64,000 bases of DNA, from positions 1 through 64,000 of the forward strand of contig CAKSYU010000001.1 of assembly GCA_934524965.1 (NCBI GenBank), read 5' to 3'. Shown here one piece after another: positions 1 through 8,461 of this stretch (position 1 is its first letter; every line of letters starts with the position of its first letter). The notes under the pieces are model-generated. The model saw nothing but the letters and a program-made list of their open reading frames with translations, was not told the origin of the DNA and ran no database searches. The stretch is from an uncultured Angelakisella sp. GTDB lineage: Bacteria > Bacillota > Clostridia > Oscillospirales > Ruminococcaceae. Made by a program: the position numbers and the translations under genes.

Positions 1-165
1 AGCGGTGGGAAGAATCGTGAATGCTACTATTCTATGCACCTTTTTTCGTTAAGGGAAATACTTTACGAAAATAAATGTCTCATACATCTATTGGTTTTTT
101 GCAACAAGCTTCATCTTAGTAAGCCAATGATTAGCAAAAACAGCTCGCAAGTACTCCACTTTATT

Positions 166-372
166 TCAACCAATCAACTCATCTGGTTCTATTTCATCAA
201 TCAAAGCCCTCTGTGCTTTGGGATCCCCTTGTTGTTGGATTCCTGTACAAGGGTTTTTAAATTGCATCGACTTTCTGCAGGTGTTCCGCTGTTTTCTTTT
301 CATTCGTTTAGCAGCGCAGAGAAAAAGATTCTTTGTTGACTCCCATTTCAATGTAAAGACATTGGGTTGCAT
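166..372 (-). CDS. Small hypothetical protein, 68 aa, uncertain
   Basis: A 68-residue frame with a basic, Cys-containing N-terminal half (KRMKRKQ) and an acidic end (ALIDEIEPDELIG). AAAGGAG lies only two bases before the ATG, which is unusually close. The surrounding DNA is more AT-rich than the rest of the element. I recognise no family. It may be a small accessory protein of the element or a chance frame; the protein-like charge pattern is the only argument for it. Confidence 0.25.
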   Translation of the reverse strand: MQPNVFTLKWESTKNLFLCAAKRMKRKQRNTCRKSMQFKNPCTGIQQQGDPKAQRALIDEIEPDELIG

Positions 373-454
373 TCTCCTTTTGTATCTCGGAATATAGCGG
401 AAAGGAATGGGCGCAATAATGATTAAAGAAGCATGGGTTTTCTATATAAAAAAC

Positions 455-483
455 TTGACATACACTTTGTGGTATGTTATAAT
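455..483 (+). promoter_or_regulatory. Strong sigma-A promoter of the element leader
   Basis: TTGACA at 455-460 and TATAAT at 478-483 are both perfect consensus and separated by exactly 17 bases. The transcript would start near 490 and run through a leader of about 340 bases before the first start codon at 830. Confidence 0.85.
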
Positions 484-573
484 TAAAATGTAAAACTATT
501 TAATGGTTTACCGGAAAACAGTCGTTAGGCTGCGGTAGACGCACGAAGGTCAAAGACCTGTGAACGATATTCA

Positions 574-624
574 GACACTATTGTTGCGCGATTTTTCAAA
601 ATCGCCGAGAATGGTGTCTTTTTT
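574..624 (+). terminator. Leader terminator/attenuator hairpin
   Basis: GACAC at 574-578 pairs with GTGTC at 614-618, and the inner GCGATTTT pairs with AAAATCGC around a tiny loop. Six T residues follow at 619-624. It stands between the consensus promoter and the first genes, so most transcripts should stop here unless read-through is induced. This is the classic arrangement of an attenuated mobile-element operon. Confidence 0.75.
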
Positions 625-712
625 GTGTCCGCCCCATAACATGGGGTGAGAGAAAAGAGTAGGGCTGTACAGGCTGCATATATGTGATCCTATGCTACCC
701 ACTAAGTAGATA

Positions 713-741
713 CCCATACCGCCTGCGGGCTGCGGTATGGG
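713..741 (+). promoter_or_regulatory. Second leader hairpin
   Basis: A perfect 10-bp inverted repeat (CCCATACCGC at 713-722, GCGGTATGGG at 732-741) with a nine-base loop, without a T-run. It lies about 90 bases before the first ribosome site and could act as an antiterminator partner or stability element. Function is inferred. Confidence 0.4.
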
Positions 742-829
742 TCGCAAATGAAGTGTCTCGACCTACACGCCCGCACCCCTTCCACCTATGTTGATGATGC
801 AAAAAATACTACGAAAGGAGATGATAGAT

Positions 830-970
830 ATGTTTACTACTTGCAAACTCATTGGATATCCAGCATTCGCGGCAGCAACGCCCCAGTATAATGTAGTAAT
901 CTCATCGCCCCGTACTATTACGGCATCTATCCTGCATCACATCATCATGGTGGTAGGTATTAACCGCTAA
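830..970 (+). CDS. Small leader-encoded ORF, 46 aa
   Basis: An ATG at 830 preceded by a strong AAAGGAG (814-820) with 9-base spacing opens a 46-codon frame that ends 11 bases before the regulator start at 982. The product has a hydrophobic middle and no recognised domain. Its place downstream of an attenuator and just upstream of a regulator that starts with TTG suggests a leader peptide or a translational-coupling peptide. The good ribosome site supports translation; function is unknown. Confidence 0.45.
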   Translation: MFTTCKLIGYPAFAAATPQYNVVISSPRTITASILHHIIMVVGINR

Positions 971-981
971 GGCTATGCCTG

Positions 982-1365
982 TTGGCTGATAATCACGCTT
1001 TCAGCGAAAAGAGACCAACTGTAGAAACAAGAAATGCATTAAGTATTTGTGTAAATAATTATTTGAATGAGCACGATTGGCTTCCGGCGCGCTTAGCGCG
1101 AGAAGCCGAACTGGATAAAGCTACAATATGCCGTATTACTCGGTATAGACGCTGCGATGAAAAAACATACACTCCAAAAATTTCTGCCATCTGTGCTGTC
1201 GCTTTAGCACTGCACCTCAACGAAGATGAGACCCATGCATTGTTTTCCTCCGTTTTCCCCTGGTGGAATATATTCTGGGAGGCAATACGGGAAGGAAAAG
1301 GACTCCAGGAAACCAACGAAAGGCTCTATGACGCCGGCATACCTACCATAACCTCGCTTGATTAA
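982..1365 (+). CDS. HTH (XRE-like) regulator of the mobile element
   Basis: A 127-aa protein. Residues about 30-60 (LPARLAREAELDKATICRI) read as an XRE/Cro-type helix-turn-helix, followed by a helical region typical of this fold (ISAICAVALALHLNEDET). The first possible start in frame is TTG at 982, just after the small leader ORF, with no good ribosome site of its own, so translation may be coupled to that ORF. As the first larger gene after the attenuator it probably controls element gene expression. Downstream, a GC-rich hairpin (1372-1396) separates it from the next gene. Confidence 0.6.
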   Translation: MADNHAFSEKRPTVETRNALSICVNNYLNEHDWLPARLAREAELDKATICRITRYRRCDEKTYTPKISAICAVALALHLNEDETHALFSSVFPWWNIFWEAIREGKGLQETNERLYDAGIPTITSLD

Positions 1366-1371
1366 CATGTC

Positions 1372-1396
1372 GCCCCCTGCCAATTCGGTAGGGGGC
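1372..1396 (+). terminator. Hairpin after the HTH gene
   Basis: GCCCCCTGCC (1372-1381) pairs with GGTAGGGGGC (1387-1396) around a five-base loop. It is followed by AAAAG, not a T-run, so termination would be weak; it could instead be a processing or pause site. Confidence 0.4.
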
Positions 1397-1494
1397 AAAA
1401 GTGTTTCATCGGTGAAACCACTCCACACACCAAAAAAGGTAAAATGAAAATGTAATCCGGATTGCTATTACAAATTAACAAGGAGCTAAAAACC

Positions 1495-1839
1495 ATGATT
1501 CATTCCAATCTTTATCTGGCCCCCGCCTGCCTTGGCAGCATGGTCTTGGTCAGTGTGGTTCCCGACTACTACGGCACCGATAAGGAGCGCCATGCCGAGC
1601 CGCAGGGTCACAAGTACGAAGTGATGCTGCCCGTCCACCGCTACGATAAGCTGACGGTAAAGATCCCCGGTGCGCCGCTTTTGCAGGCGCCCATCAGCGG
1701 CAGCGAGCCTCAGGTCGAGTTCAACGACCTGCAGGTGCGCCCGTATGTGGACCGTACCGGCCGCATGGCATATACCGCCTCCGCCACCGGTGTAAGGGTT
1801 ATCGGCAATGACGACAAGTCCCGGCCTGTGAAGGCGTAA
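1495..1839 (+). CDS. DUF961/YdcP-like small element protein
   Basis: A 114-aa protein. ATG at 1495 with AAGGAG at 1480-1485 was preferred over an upstream in-frame start. The pattern of a Gly-Ser turn near the N terminus, a central stretch before DKLTVKIPG and a C-terminal stretch with paired hydrophobic strands resembles the DUF961/YdcP proteins found next to FtsK-type genes in Tn916-family elements. The match is by pattern only. Its position between the regulator and rep supports an accessory role in element replication or transfer. Confidence 0.45.
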   Translation: MIHSNLYLAPACLGSMVLVSVVPDYYGTDKERHAEPQGHKYEVMLPVHRYDKLTVKIPGAPLLQAPISGSEPQVEFNDLQVRPYVDRTGRMAYTASATGVRVIGNDDKSRPVKA

Positions 1840-1983
1840 TGCCCTGCCATCGGGGTGGCTGCGAGGGGCTTTGCTCCTCGTCCTCCCCGATCCCGCCGCG
1901 CAGCGGCGGACCACCAAAGGCATAGTATTACCCTTTGGTGGTCGCGGTCGCAGAAACCCTCATCTGTAAAGGAGGAAACCCCT

Positions 1984-2964
1984 ATGGGATGCGAACAGCA
2001 TCGCAAATATATGCTGACCATCCAGCACCCGGCGGAGCGTGGCTTGGGGCATGAAACGATCCGGGACATTTTGGCATCTCTCAATGCCACTACTGGTGTA
2101 TCGCTGATGAGGTTGCCACCACCGGCACGCCGCATACCCATCTGTTCATTTACAGAAAGGGCGCCATCCGGGTCGATACCATCCGCCGCAAGTTCCCCGG
2201 TTGCCATTTCGATAGCTGCCAGGGCAGCTGCGCCGAGGCTCGCGCCTACATCAAAAAGGAGGGCAAATGGGCGGGGACCGAAAAAGCCGAGACCGCCGTT
2301 CCCGGCACCTTTGAGGAGGGCGGCACCATGCCCACAGAGCGGGAGGAAAGTGGCATCCGTGATGCCGACCTCATCGAGGCCATCGAGGCCGGGCTTTCCA
2401 CGGCGGAGATCATCCGCAGCTCCCCCAAGTACATATTCCGTTCGGCGGATATTGATCTGCTGCGTCAGGCCCTGATTGCCGACCGCTACCGTACACAGGA
2501 CCGTGAGATCACCGTCCACTACCTCTATGGTCCCACCTCCTCCGGCAAGATCGGCACTATCTACGCTTCCCACCCCGCCGCCGAGATCTGCCATGTGACC
2601 AATTACGGCTCGCCGTCTACCAGTATGCGGTATGATGGTTACCACGAGCATCCGGTGCTGGTGTATGAGGGCTTTATGGGACAGATCCCCTTATCCGATC
2701 TGCTCATCTATCTAGACTGCCACCCCCTTATGCTCCCCCGCCCGGTACACCGATCGGGTGGCGTGCTATACCACCGTCTACATCGTCAGTACCCTGCCGC
2801 CGGAGGAGCAGTACCCCATCGAGCATCGCATCAGTCCCGCCGCATGGGATGCCTTTCTCCGCCGCATCGGTCATGTGGTGGAATTTCGTCCCGACGGCAC
2901 CCGACTGGATCACACCACCGGCGAGCTGCTCCGCTCCGTTTCGGAAGAGCCCGCCGCAACATAA
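1984..2964 (+). pseudogene. CRESS-virus-like Rep (HUH endonuclease + SF3 helicase), frameshifted
   Basis: ATG at 1984 follows AAAGGAGG. Read across two frame changes the product is about 325 aa. Motif I-like KYMLTIQHP lies near the start, the HUH motif is TPHTHLFIY, the YxxK motif is AYIKK, and the P-loop region is LYGPTSSGKIGT. This order (HUH nickase then SF3 helicase) is that of Reps of circular ssDNA viruses and of related bacterial plasmids and elements. The first shift lies at 2079-2091; the second fits one extra C in the run 2735-2739. The Walker A residue after Lys is Ile instead of Thr/Ser, which should harm ATP binding. It is probably decaying, although sequence errors could explain the shifts. 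Confidence 0.75.
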
Positions 2965-2978
2965 AGGAGTGAAGCCTC

Positions 2979-4274
2979 TTGCCAAATAAAAATGCCGATA
3001 AAACCCCCGCCGAGCGATTGCTGCTCCGTCTGCATGTGGGTGCCGTTGCCTTGCAGGGCAAGTCTCTGTGCTATGTCGCCCTGCTGGCATACCTTGTTCT
3101 CATCGTCACTTTCGGTCCGCCCCATAGTGGGGCGGCTCCCGAAGATGCCTTCACCGCTCTCGCCATCAGCATTCACCGTACTCTGTATCCTCTTTATACC
3201 ATCGCGGGCTTACTGGCATTGATCATTCTTTTCGGTTATCACTTCGGAGCCAGTAAAGCCTCTCGTGCCCTCGCCCGTGCCGGCATTGTCAATTCGGTCG
3301 GGGAAGCCCCCATGCTGCTTACTCGCCGCAAGGATCGCTATGATCCCCGTCTGCTGCGCTATGAATTCGACTCTGCCGATCTGCCCCTATCCTATTGGCA
3401 GGATCACCAAGCCGAAATAGAAGCCGCCCTCAATATCTGCGTCATTAAAATGAGCTGCTCCCGTGGTAAGCACCGCATCCGGCTTTCCTGCGTCCCTGCC
3501 GGTGAGGGGATCCCCGACTATGCGGAATACACCCCCGATGTTCTCCCTGCCGAAGAAGCAAGACTCGCTCTCGGTGTCGGCTTGGTCGGCACCGTCACGG
3601 TAGACCTTTCCCAGACCGCTCACCTACTCATTGCCGGCAATTCCGGTTCCGGCAAGACGGTGTTGCTGCGCTGTCTGCTGCGGCAGGCGGTGGAAAAGGG
3701 CTACCGGGTCTATATTGCCGATTACAAGGGCGGCATCGACTTTTCCCCTTGGTGGCATGAGCACTGTACCGTCGCCTACGACGAGAATGATGTCCTTTCC
3801 ATGCTGCAAACACTTGCGGAAGAACTCCGGCACCGCATGATACTGCTCAAGCTGCATGGGGTCAATAACATCGACCGCTGCAATACCGTGACCGACCAGC
3901 ATCTCCCTCGCATTCTCATCGCCTTTGACGAGATTGCGGAAGCGCTTGACAAAACCGGCGCAGATAAGTCCCGCAAGGAGCATATCGCGCAGGTAGAACA
4001 GTGTCTTGCCACCCTCTCCCGATTGGGACGGGCCTGCGGCATCCATCTCATCATCGGCGTGCAGCGTCCCGATGTCAACGCTGTTCCGGCACAGATCAAA
4101 ACCAACCTTTCCTACCGCTGCTGCTCCCGTGCGGACAATGTTTTAAGCATGATCGCGCTCGATAACACCTCTGCCGCCGAGCTGATCCCCAAGGACTCCC
4201 GCGGGCGCTTCATCGACAGTGAGGGGCAGCTCTTTCAAGCCTACTACTTAAAGGAGGAATCAACCTATGCCTAA
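2979..4274 (+). CDS. FtsK/SpoIIIE-type DNA coupling ATPase (TcpA-like)
   Basis: A 431-aa protein starting with TTG at 2979, 9 bases after AAAGGAG. Two membrane segments lie at about 30-46 and 70-88. The ATPase domain has Walker A AGNSGSGKT (about 217-226) and Walker B ILIAFDEIAEAL (about 312-323), followed by GVQRPDVNAVPAQIKTNLSY, typical of FtsK-like coupling proteins such as Orf21 of Tn916. It should pump or deliver element DNA at the membrane. Its last 8 bases overlap the next gene, so the two are translationally coupled. It follows rep by 14 bases. Confidence 0.85.
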   Translation: MPNKNADKTPAERLLLRLHVGAVALQGKSLCYVALLAYLVLIVTFGPPHSGAAPEDAFTALAISIHRTLYPLYTIAGLLALIILFGYHFGASKASRALARAGIVNSVGEAPMLLTRRKDRYDPRLLRYEFDSADLPLSYWQDHQAEIEAALNICVIKMSCSRGKHRIRLSCVPAGEGIPDYAEYTPDVLPAEEARLALGVGLVGTVTVDLSQTAHLLIAGNSGSGKTVLLRCLLRQAVEKGYRVYIADYKGGIDFSPWWHEHCTVAYDENDVLSMLQTLAEELRHRMILLKLHGVNNIDRCNTVTDQHLPRILIAFDEIAEALDKTGADKSRKEHIAQVEQCLATLSRLGRACGIHLIIGVQRPDVNAVPAQIKTNLSYRCCSRADNVLSMIALDNTSAAELIPKDSRGRFIDSEGQLFQAYYLKEESTYA

Positions 4275-4461
4275 AAGAAGCTACTGGCTCTCCGCCAAAG
4301 AGGTCAGCATCGTTCTCGGCATCAGCCGTTCGGCGGTCTATGCCCTCCTGCGCCGCGGCGAGCTGCCTCACTACCGCTTCGGTCGCCGCATCCGCATCGC
4401 TCTCCCCGCCCTGGCGGAGTATGTTTCCTGCCACCTCAACCGACCTCCCCACAGGTCTTGA
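4267..4461 (+). CDS. AlpA/excisionase-type HTH DNA-binding protein
   Basis: A 64-aa protein with WLSAKEVSIVLGISRSAVYAL and a wing RFGRRIRIALPALAEYV, the MerR-like winged helix of the HTH_17/excisionase family. AAGGAGG precedes ATG 4267, inside the end of the coupling ATPase gene. Proteins of this type direct the recombinase toward excision or regulate element genes. Its position two genes before the serine recombinase agrees with this. Confidence 0.8.
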   Translation: MPKRSYWLSAKEVSIVLGISRSAVYALLRRGELPHYRFGRRIRIALPALAEYVSCHLNRPPHRS

Positions 4462-4561
4462 GCCCTTCAGGCATACCCTCTCGCCGAGGCAGCATATCCT
4501 AAAAGCAAGGGCAAAATCCCTCGACTTCTTTTTAATCATCGCAAAAAGGTGGTGAGCGCCC

Positions 4562-4729
4562 GTGGCAGCATACCGATCTGAAACCAATCAATACCGCATC
4601 GGCGGCCAATCCTTCACCGTCGTCGGGCAGGTCCCAACCCTTCGACCCGATGAAAAAGCCGCCGTTCGCAAGGATATCGAACAGCAGCTCTACGATATTT
4701 TCGTGAAGTATATGTCTGCCGGCACTTGA
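4562..4729 (+). CDS. Small TnpW-like element protein
   Basis: A 55-aa frame starting with GTG at 4562 after an AAGGTGGTGAG ribosome site. The core YRIGGQSFTV followed by a helix with LRPDEKAAVRKDIEQQLYDI resembles the TnpW family of Tn4451-type elements, where it also lies just before the large serine recombinase. The match is by pattern and position. Function is unknown even in the family. Confidence 0.5.
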   Translation: MAAYRSETNQYRIGGQSFTVVGQVPTLRPDEKAAVRKDIEQQLYDIFVKYMSAGT

Positions 4730-4800
4730 ACCGCAGGGGCTGCCCGCTTATAATTTAAGTGTCGGCAGCTCCGCTTCTTTTTGCGAAGAAGGGAGCAAAA

Positions 4801-6309
4801 GTGACTCTTTATGACGCAATTTACACCCGGCAATCGGTGGATCGTGCGGACAGCATCTCCGTCGAAAGTCAGGTCGAATTCTGCAAAAAGGAAGTGGTCG
4901 AGAGAGAATTCAGGGTTTATACCGATAAAGGATACAGTGGCAAAAATACCGATCGCCCCGCTTTTCAAAGACTGATGGGAGATGTCGAAGCCGGGCTGAT
5001 CCGCCGTGTCATCGTCTACCGGCTGGACCGCATCAGCCGTTCGGTGCTGGACTTTGCCAATGTGGTGGATATCTTTCAGCGTCACCACGTCGATTTCGTC
5101 AGCACCATGGAAAAGTTCGATACCGGCACCCCCATCGGCAAGGCCATGCTGATGATCGTCATGATCTTTGCCCAGCTGGAGCGTGAGACTATTCAGCAGC
5201 GCATCACCGATGCCTACGCCTCCCGCAGCCGGCGCGGCTTCTTTATGGGCGGGCCCGCCCCGTTCGGCTTCGATCTCAAGGAAACGGTGATCGACGGCGT
5301 GCATACCAAAATGTTCGTCCCCAACCCGCAGGAGGTTGCCATCGTCCGGCAGATCTTTTCCCTTTACGCCGATCCGCAGACCTCCCTCGGTGATGTCATG
5401 CGCTATCTGGAGCAGAACAATCTGCACAGCCGGAACGGAAAGCTGTTCAGCCGCAGCCGCCTTCGTGATCTCGTCATCTGCCCTGCCTACGGTCGGTTCG
5501 ATCACCGGATGTACGAATTCTTCCGAGCACAGGGCACCATCATCAGCAATCCGCCCGGGGACTTCATCGGCGTCAACGGTGCCTACCTTTATACCGGCAG
5601 GGATGCCGGTCGGAAAACCGTTTCCTTACAGGGACAAACCCTTGTCCTTGCCCCGCATGAGGGACTCATCGATGCCGAAACATGGCTCAAATGCCGTTCC
5701 AAGTGCATGAACAATAAAAGCGTCGCCCGTCCCGTCAAGGCAAAGGCCACATGGCTTGCGGGCAAAATCAAATGTGCCTACTGCGGGTATTCCCTCATTG
5801 CCAAGGTCGCCCACCGCAAGGTCAAGGTCGATAAGCGCTACCTACTCTGCAACCACAAATACAATACCGGCGGCTGCACCTTCGGCTCAGTTGATGCCGA
5901 TGCTGTCGAAGCAATCGTCTTTGCGGAAATGCAGAAAAAGCTCGCCGACTTCAAGGTTCTCACCAAGACAGAGCAGGAGGGCTGCAATCTGCAGGCAGTA
6001 CAAAAAACGACCCGCATCGAGGAGCTCGACGCCGAGATCACCTCGCTGCTCGAAAAAATTGCCTCCGCCAATGAAACGGTCCTCCGCTATATCAATGACC
6101 GCATTGCCGCACTAGATGCCGAAAAGCAGGCGCTTGCTCTGCAGCTTTCGCAGCTGGAGGATACCCGCAGGGAGAATATCGGAGAGATCAGCGGCTATTT
6201 GAATCGCTGGGATACGCTGCAGATCTGTGACAAGATCACCGTGGTAGACTGCCTTATTGACCAGATCCGTGTAACGGAAACCAGTCTGGAAATCAAGTGG
6301 AAAATATAG
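4801..6309 (+). CDS. Large serine recombinase (TnpX-type integrase)
   Basis: A 502-aa protein. GTG at 4801 was chosen because GAAGGGAG sits just before it; an earlier in-frame GTG at 4759 lacks a ribosome site. The resolvase domain starts with YTRQS (Ser12 is the likely nucleophile) and contains YRLDRISRSVLDF and the IGKAMLMIVMIFAQLER helix. A recombinase domain follows to about 270, then a zinc ribbon (KCAYCGY about 324, second Cys pair about 347-356) and a coiled-coil about 385-460. Length and domain order are normal. It should catalyse integration and excision of this element, with the AlpA-like protein as partner. Confidence 0.93.
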   Translation: MTLYDAIYTRQSVDRADSISVESQVEFCKKEVVEREFRVYTDKGYSGKNTDRPAFQRLMGDVEAGLIRRVIVYRLDRISRSVLDFANVVDIFQRHHVDFVSTMEKFDTGTPIGKAMLMIVMIFAQLERETIQQRITDAYASRSRRGFFMGGPAPFGFDLKETVIDGVHTKMFVPNPQEVAIVRQIFSLYADPQTSLGDVMRYLEQNNLHSRNGKLFSRSRLRDLVICPAYGRFDHRMYEFFRAQGTIISNPPGDFIGVNGAYLYTGRDAGRKTVSLQGQTLVLAPHEGLIDAETWLKCRSKCMNNKSVARPVKAKATWLAGKIKCAYCGYSLIAKVAHRKVKVDKRYLLCNHKYNTGGCTFGSVDADAVEAIVFAEMQKKLADFKVLTKTEQEGCNLQAVQKTTRIEELDAEITSLLEKIASANETVLRYINDRIAALDAEKQALALQLSQLEDTRRENIGEISGYLNRWDTLQICDKITVVDCLIDQIRVTETSLEIKWKI

Positions 6310-6310
6310 T

Positions 6311-6421
6311 TTGATATCGCATTCGTTCCACCTTGCTTGCTGCGTCGAAGCCCTCCGCATGGTACAGGACGATCTTGATTCCCGCAATTTCTACGCCTTC
6401 AATCCCGCCTTCCGCGGCTAA
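6311..6421 (+). other. Possible tail of a gene interrupted by the element
   Basis: One frame stays open from the end of the recombinase gene to a TAA at 6419-6421 and reads ...VEALRMVQDDLDSRNFYAFN..., which looks protein-like and has no start codon with a ribosome site. If the element ends near 6310, this could be the 3' end of the target gene. It may equally be a chance frame. Confidence 0.3.
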
Positions 6422-6435
6422 GCCCGCCCCGAACG

Positions 6436-6469
6436 TGAAAAGAGCCTCCGTCCCGCTTTGGGTCGGAGG
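6436..6469 (-). terminator. Terminator of the cytidylate kinase-like gene
   Basis: CCTCCG (6445-6450) pairs with CGGAGG (6464-6469), with an inner CCC/GGG pair, and on the minus strand the stem is followed by CTCTTTTC. It lies 22 bases past the stop codon. Confidence 0.65.
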
Positions 6470-6490
6470 TTCTTCTCATATTTATTTTCT

Positions 6491-7093
6491 TCAGCTCATC
6501 AGGCGCTTCTGAATGTAGAAGTCAATGACCTCGGCGGCTTTCTCGTAGCCGATCTGGGAGGTATTGATGGTCAGCTCGTAGTAGCGGCTGTCGCCCCACT
6601 TCTCCTTGCAGTAGAAGTTGTGGTACAGCTTGCGGCTCTTGTTGTTCTTCTGGATCATCATTTCGGCGTCCTCATTGGAGACATGGAATTCCGTCGCCAC
6701 GCGCTGGATCTTCTCCGGCATATCGCCGGTCACAAAGAAGCTGATGACCCCCTTGTAGCCCTTCAGAATGGAGCTGCCGCAGCGCCCCACCACAATAAAG
6801 CTCTCGCCGGCTTTCGCCTTCTCCCGCAGGAAGTCGAATTCCATATAGGCAATGACATCTTCGGGGGAATTGCTGTAGCCGTCAATGGAGCGGGTGAACA
6901 GCCGGTTGCGGGGCTTTTCGTCAAACTTTTTCAGCTCCTCCAGGTTCAAGTTCTTCTCCTTGGCAATGACCTCGATGATGGTGCTGTCGTACACCGGCAG
7001 CCCGTATTTTTCGCCCAGCATATCGGCGATCAGGTGTCCGCCGGAGCCGTATTCCCGTCCGATGGTGATAATGACCTGCTTATCGTTTTCCAT
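6491..7093 (-). CDS. Cytidylate kinase-like family protein
   Basis: A 200-aa protein of the AAA_26 cytidylate kinase-like family. The N terminus has IGREYGSGGHLIADMLGEKY, the degenerate P-loop of this family, then DSTIIEVIAKEKN, a central VVGRCGSSIL and a basic helical C-terminal half with the NKSRKLYHNFY lid-like motif. ATG at 7093 was chosen because GGGAGG lies 6 bases upstream; an ATG at 7108 has no spacing for it. The substrate is unknown for the family. It starts 19 bases after the permease stop, suggesting one operon. Confidence 0.8.
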   Translation of the reverse strand: MENDKQVIITIGREYGSGGHLIADMLGEKYGLPVYDSTIIEVIAKEKNLNLEELKKFDEKPRNRLFTRSIDGYSNSPEDVIAYMEFDFLREKAKAGESFIVVGRCGSSILKGYKGVISFFVTGDMPEKIQRVATEFHVSNEDAEMMIQKNNKSRKLYHNFYCKEKWGDSRYYELTINTSQIGYEKAAEVIDFYIQKRLMS

Positions 7094-7111
7094 ACTGTCC
7101 TCCCTCATGCG

Positions 7112-8461
7112 TTAAAAATATCTCAGCTTGATGATGACCATGGCAATACCCAGCACGATGACCGTCGCGGGGATCGCGGTCTTGCAGTAGCGACCCCAGC
7201 TTACCGGATGACCCGCCTTGGAAACGACCGAAGTGCCCACTACATTGGCGGAGGCGCCGATGGGGGTGGCGCTGCCACCGATATCGGTACCAATGGAAAG
7301 TCCCCACGCCAGCGTGGAAAGGTCTGCGCCGGTGGTTGCCGCCAGCGTCTTGATAACAGGTACCATTGTAGCAGCAAACGGAATATTGTCAACCACCGAG
7401 CTTGCCACAGCAGAAATCCACAGCACGATGTACACCATCGCCAGAATGTTGCCGCCGCACAGCTTGCCGATGAACTCGGCGATCATGACCAGCACGCCGG
7501 TCTGCTCCAGACCGCCGACCACCACAAACAGCCCGATGAAGAACAGAAGGGTCTGGTAATCCACGCCCCGAATGATCTCCTTGGCGTCCTTGGCAAAGCA
7601 GATAAGCGTCAGCAGGGTGATCGCCACGCCGATGAGCGCCACCGTCAGGTGGGTCTGGGCATGGGTCACCAGCAGTACCACCGCGCACAGGAAGATGACG
7701 CAGCTCAGTACGAATTCCTTTTTATCGGTGATGGCTTCGCTCGGGTCGGGATAATGCACCGTCAGTCCATTCGCCGCCGCGGCGGAAGCGGTCAGTTCCT
7801 TGCGGTATGCCAGCGCGTAGAATACCACGCTGACAATAAGCGCCACGCCCGCGATCACACCGGTATTGGTGATAAAGTCCGAAAAGCTGTAGCCCAGCGC
7901 GGTACCCACAATGATATTGGGCGGGTCGCCGCACATTGTCGCGGAACCACCGAGGTTGGCGCAGAAGATCTCCGCCAGCACCATCGGCACCGGATCAAAT
8001 TTAAGCAGCTGCGAAAGCTCCACCGTTACCGCCGCCAGGAACAGGATAACAGTGATGCTGTCGATAAACATGGCAAGTACAGCGCTCATCACCATAAAGG
8101 TCACCAGAATGGGCATCACCTTGTAGTGGACCGCCTTGGCGATGGTCAGGCACAGCCAGCGGAAAAAGCCTGCCTTTGCCATACCCTCCACCATCACCAT
8201 CATGCCGGCGACAAAGATGATCGTTTCCCAGTTGATGCCGCTGGAGCTGCTCTCTCCGGAGCTGATCCAGAAGTTGCCGGTGATGATCGTTTTCAGGTTC
8301 AGCGTCTCCATGATTGCCTGCGGGCTCCTCATGCAGATGCCGAACACGATAATGAGTGTTGCCGCGGCGCACCCCAGTGTGATCCAGTGCCGCGGTATCT
8401 TATCCAAAATGATCAATGCAAACATCAATACAAAGATCACAATGGCAGCAATCGCTTCCAT
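7112..8461 (-). CDS. Ion transporter superfamily permease (ArsB/NhaD/SLC13-like)
   Basis: A 449-aa membrane protein with about 11-12 hydrophobic segments. Two diagnostic repeats are present: GGSATMCGDPPNIIVG in the first half and DIGGSATPIGASANVVG in the second, both typical of the ArsB/Na+:H+ antiporter-like branch of the IT superfamily. It probably moves an anion or Na+ across the membrane; the substrate cannot be read from sequence. Start ATG 8461. It is followed closely by the cytidylate kinase-like gene. A second IT permease lies upstream on the same strand. Confidence 0.85.
   Translation of the reverse strand: MEAIAAIVIFVLMFALIILDKIPRHWITLGCAAATLIIVFGICMRSPQAIMETLNLKTIITGNFWISSGESSSSGINWETIIFVAGMMVMVEGMAKAGFFRWLCLTIAKAVHYKVMPILVTFMVMSAVLAMFIDSITVILFLAAVTVELSQLLKFDPVPMVLAEIFCANLGGSATMCGDPPNIIVGTALGYSFSDFITNTGVIAGVALIVSVVFYALAYRKELTASAAAANGLTVHYPDPSEAITDKKEFVLSCVIFLCAVVLLVTHAQTHLTVALIGVAITLLTLICFAKDAKEIIRGVDYQTLLFFIGLFVVVGGLEQTGVLVMIAEFIGKLCGGNILAMVYIVLWISAVASSVVDNIPFAATMVPVIKTLAATTGADLSTLAWGLSIGTDIGGSATPIGASANVVGTSVVSKAGHPVSWGRYCKTAIPATVIVLGIAMVIIKLRYF

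Larger units (their letters stand above)
1..6420. mobile_element. Right part of an integrative mobile element (serine-recombinase type)
   Basis: Gene content and order (leader with attenuator, HTH regulator, DUF961-like protein, HUH/SF3 Rep, FtsK-type ATPase, AlpA-like excisionase, TnpW-like protein, large serine recombinase) match small integrative/mobilizable elements of Clostridia. In this class the recombinase gene usually lies at one end of the element, so the right end should fall just after 6309; housekeeping genes start at 6491. The left end was not found and may lie before this window or in the AT-rich first 450 bases. I could not identify core attachment repeats. No relaxase of the MobA/MOBT type is visible. 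Boundaries are inferred. Confidence 0.8.

Noticed and set aside
34..339. 101-codon rightward frame at the window start
   Set aside because: No ribosome site and a Phe/Ser/His-rich product from AT-rich DNA; no family resemblance.
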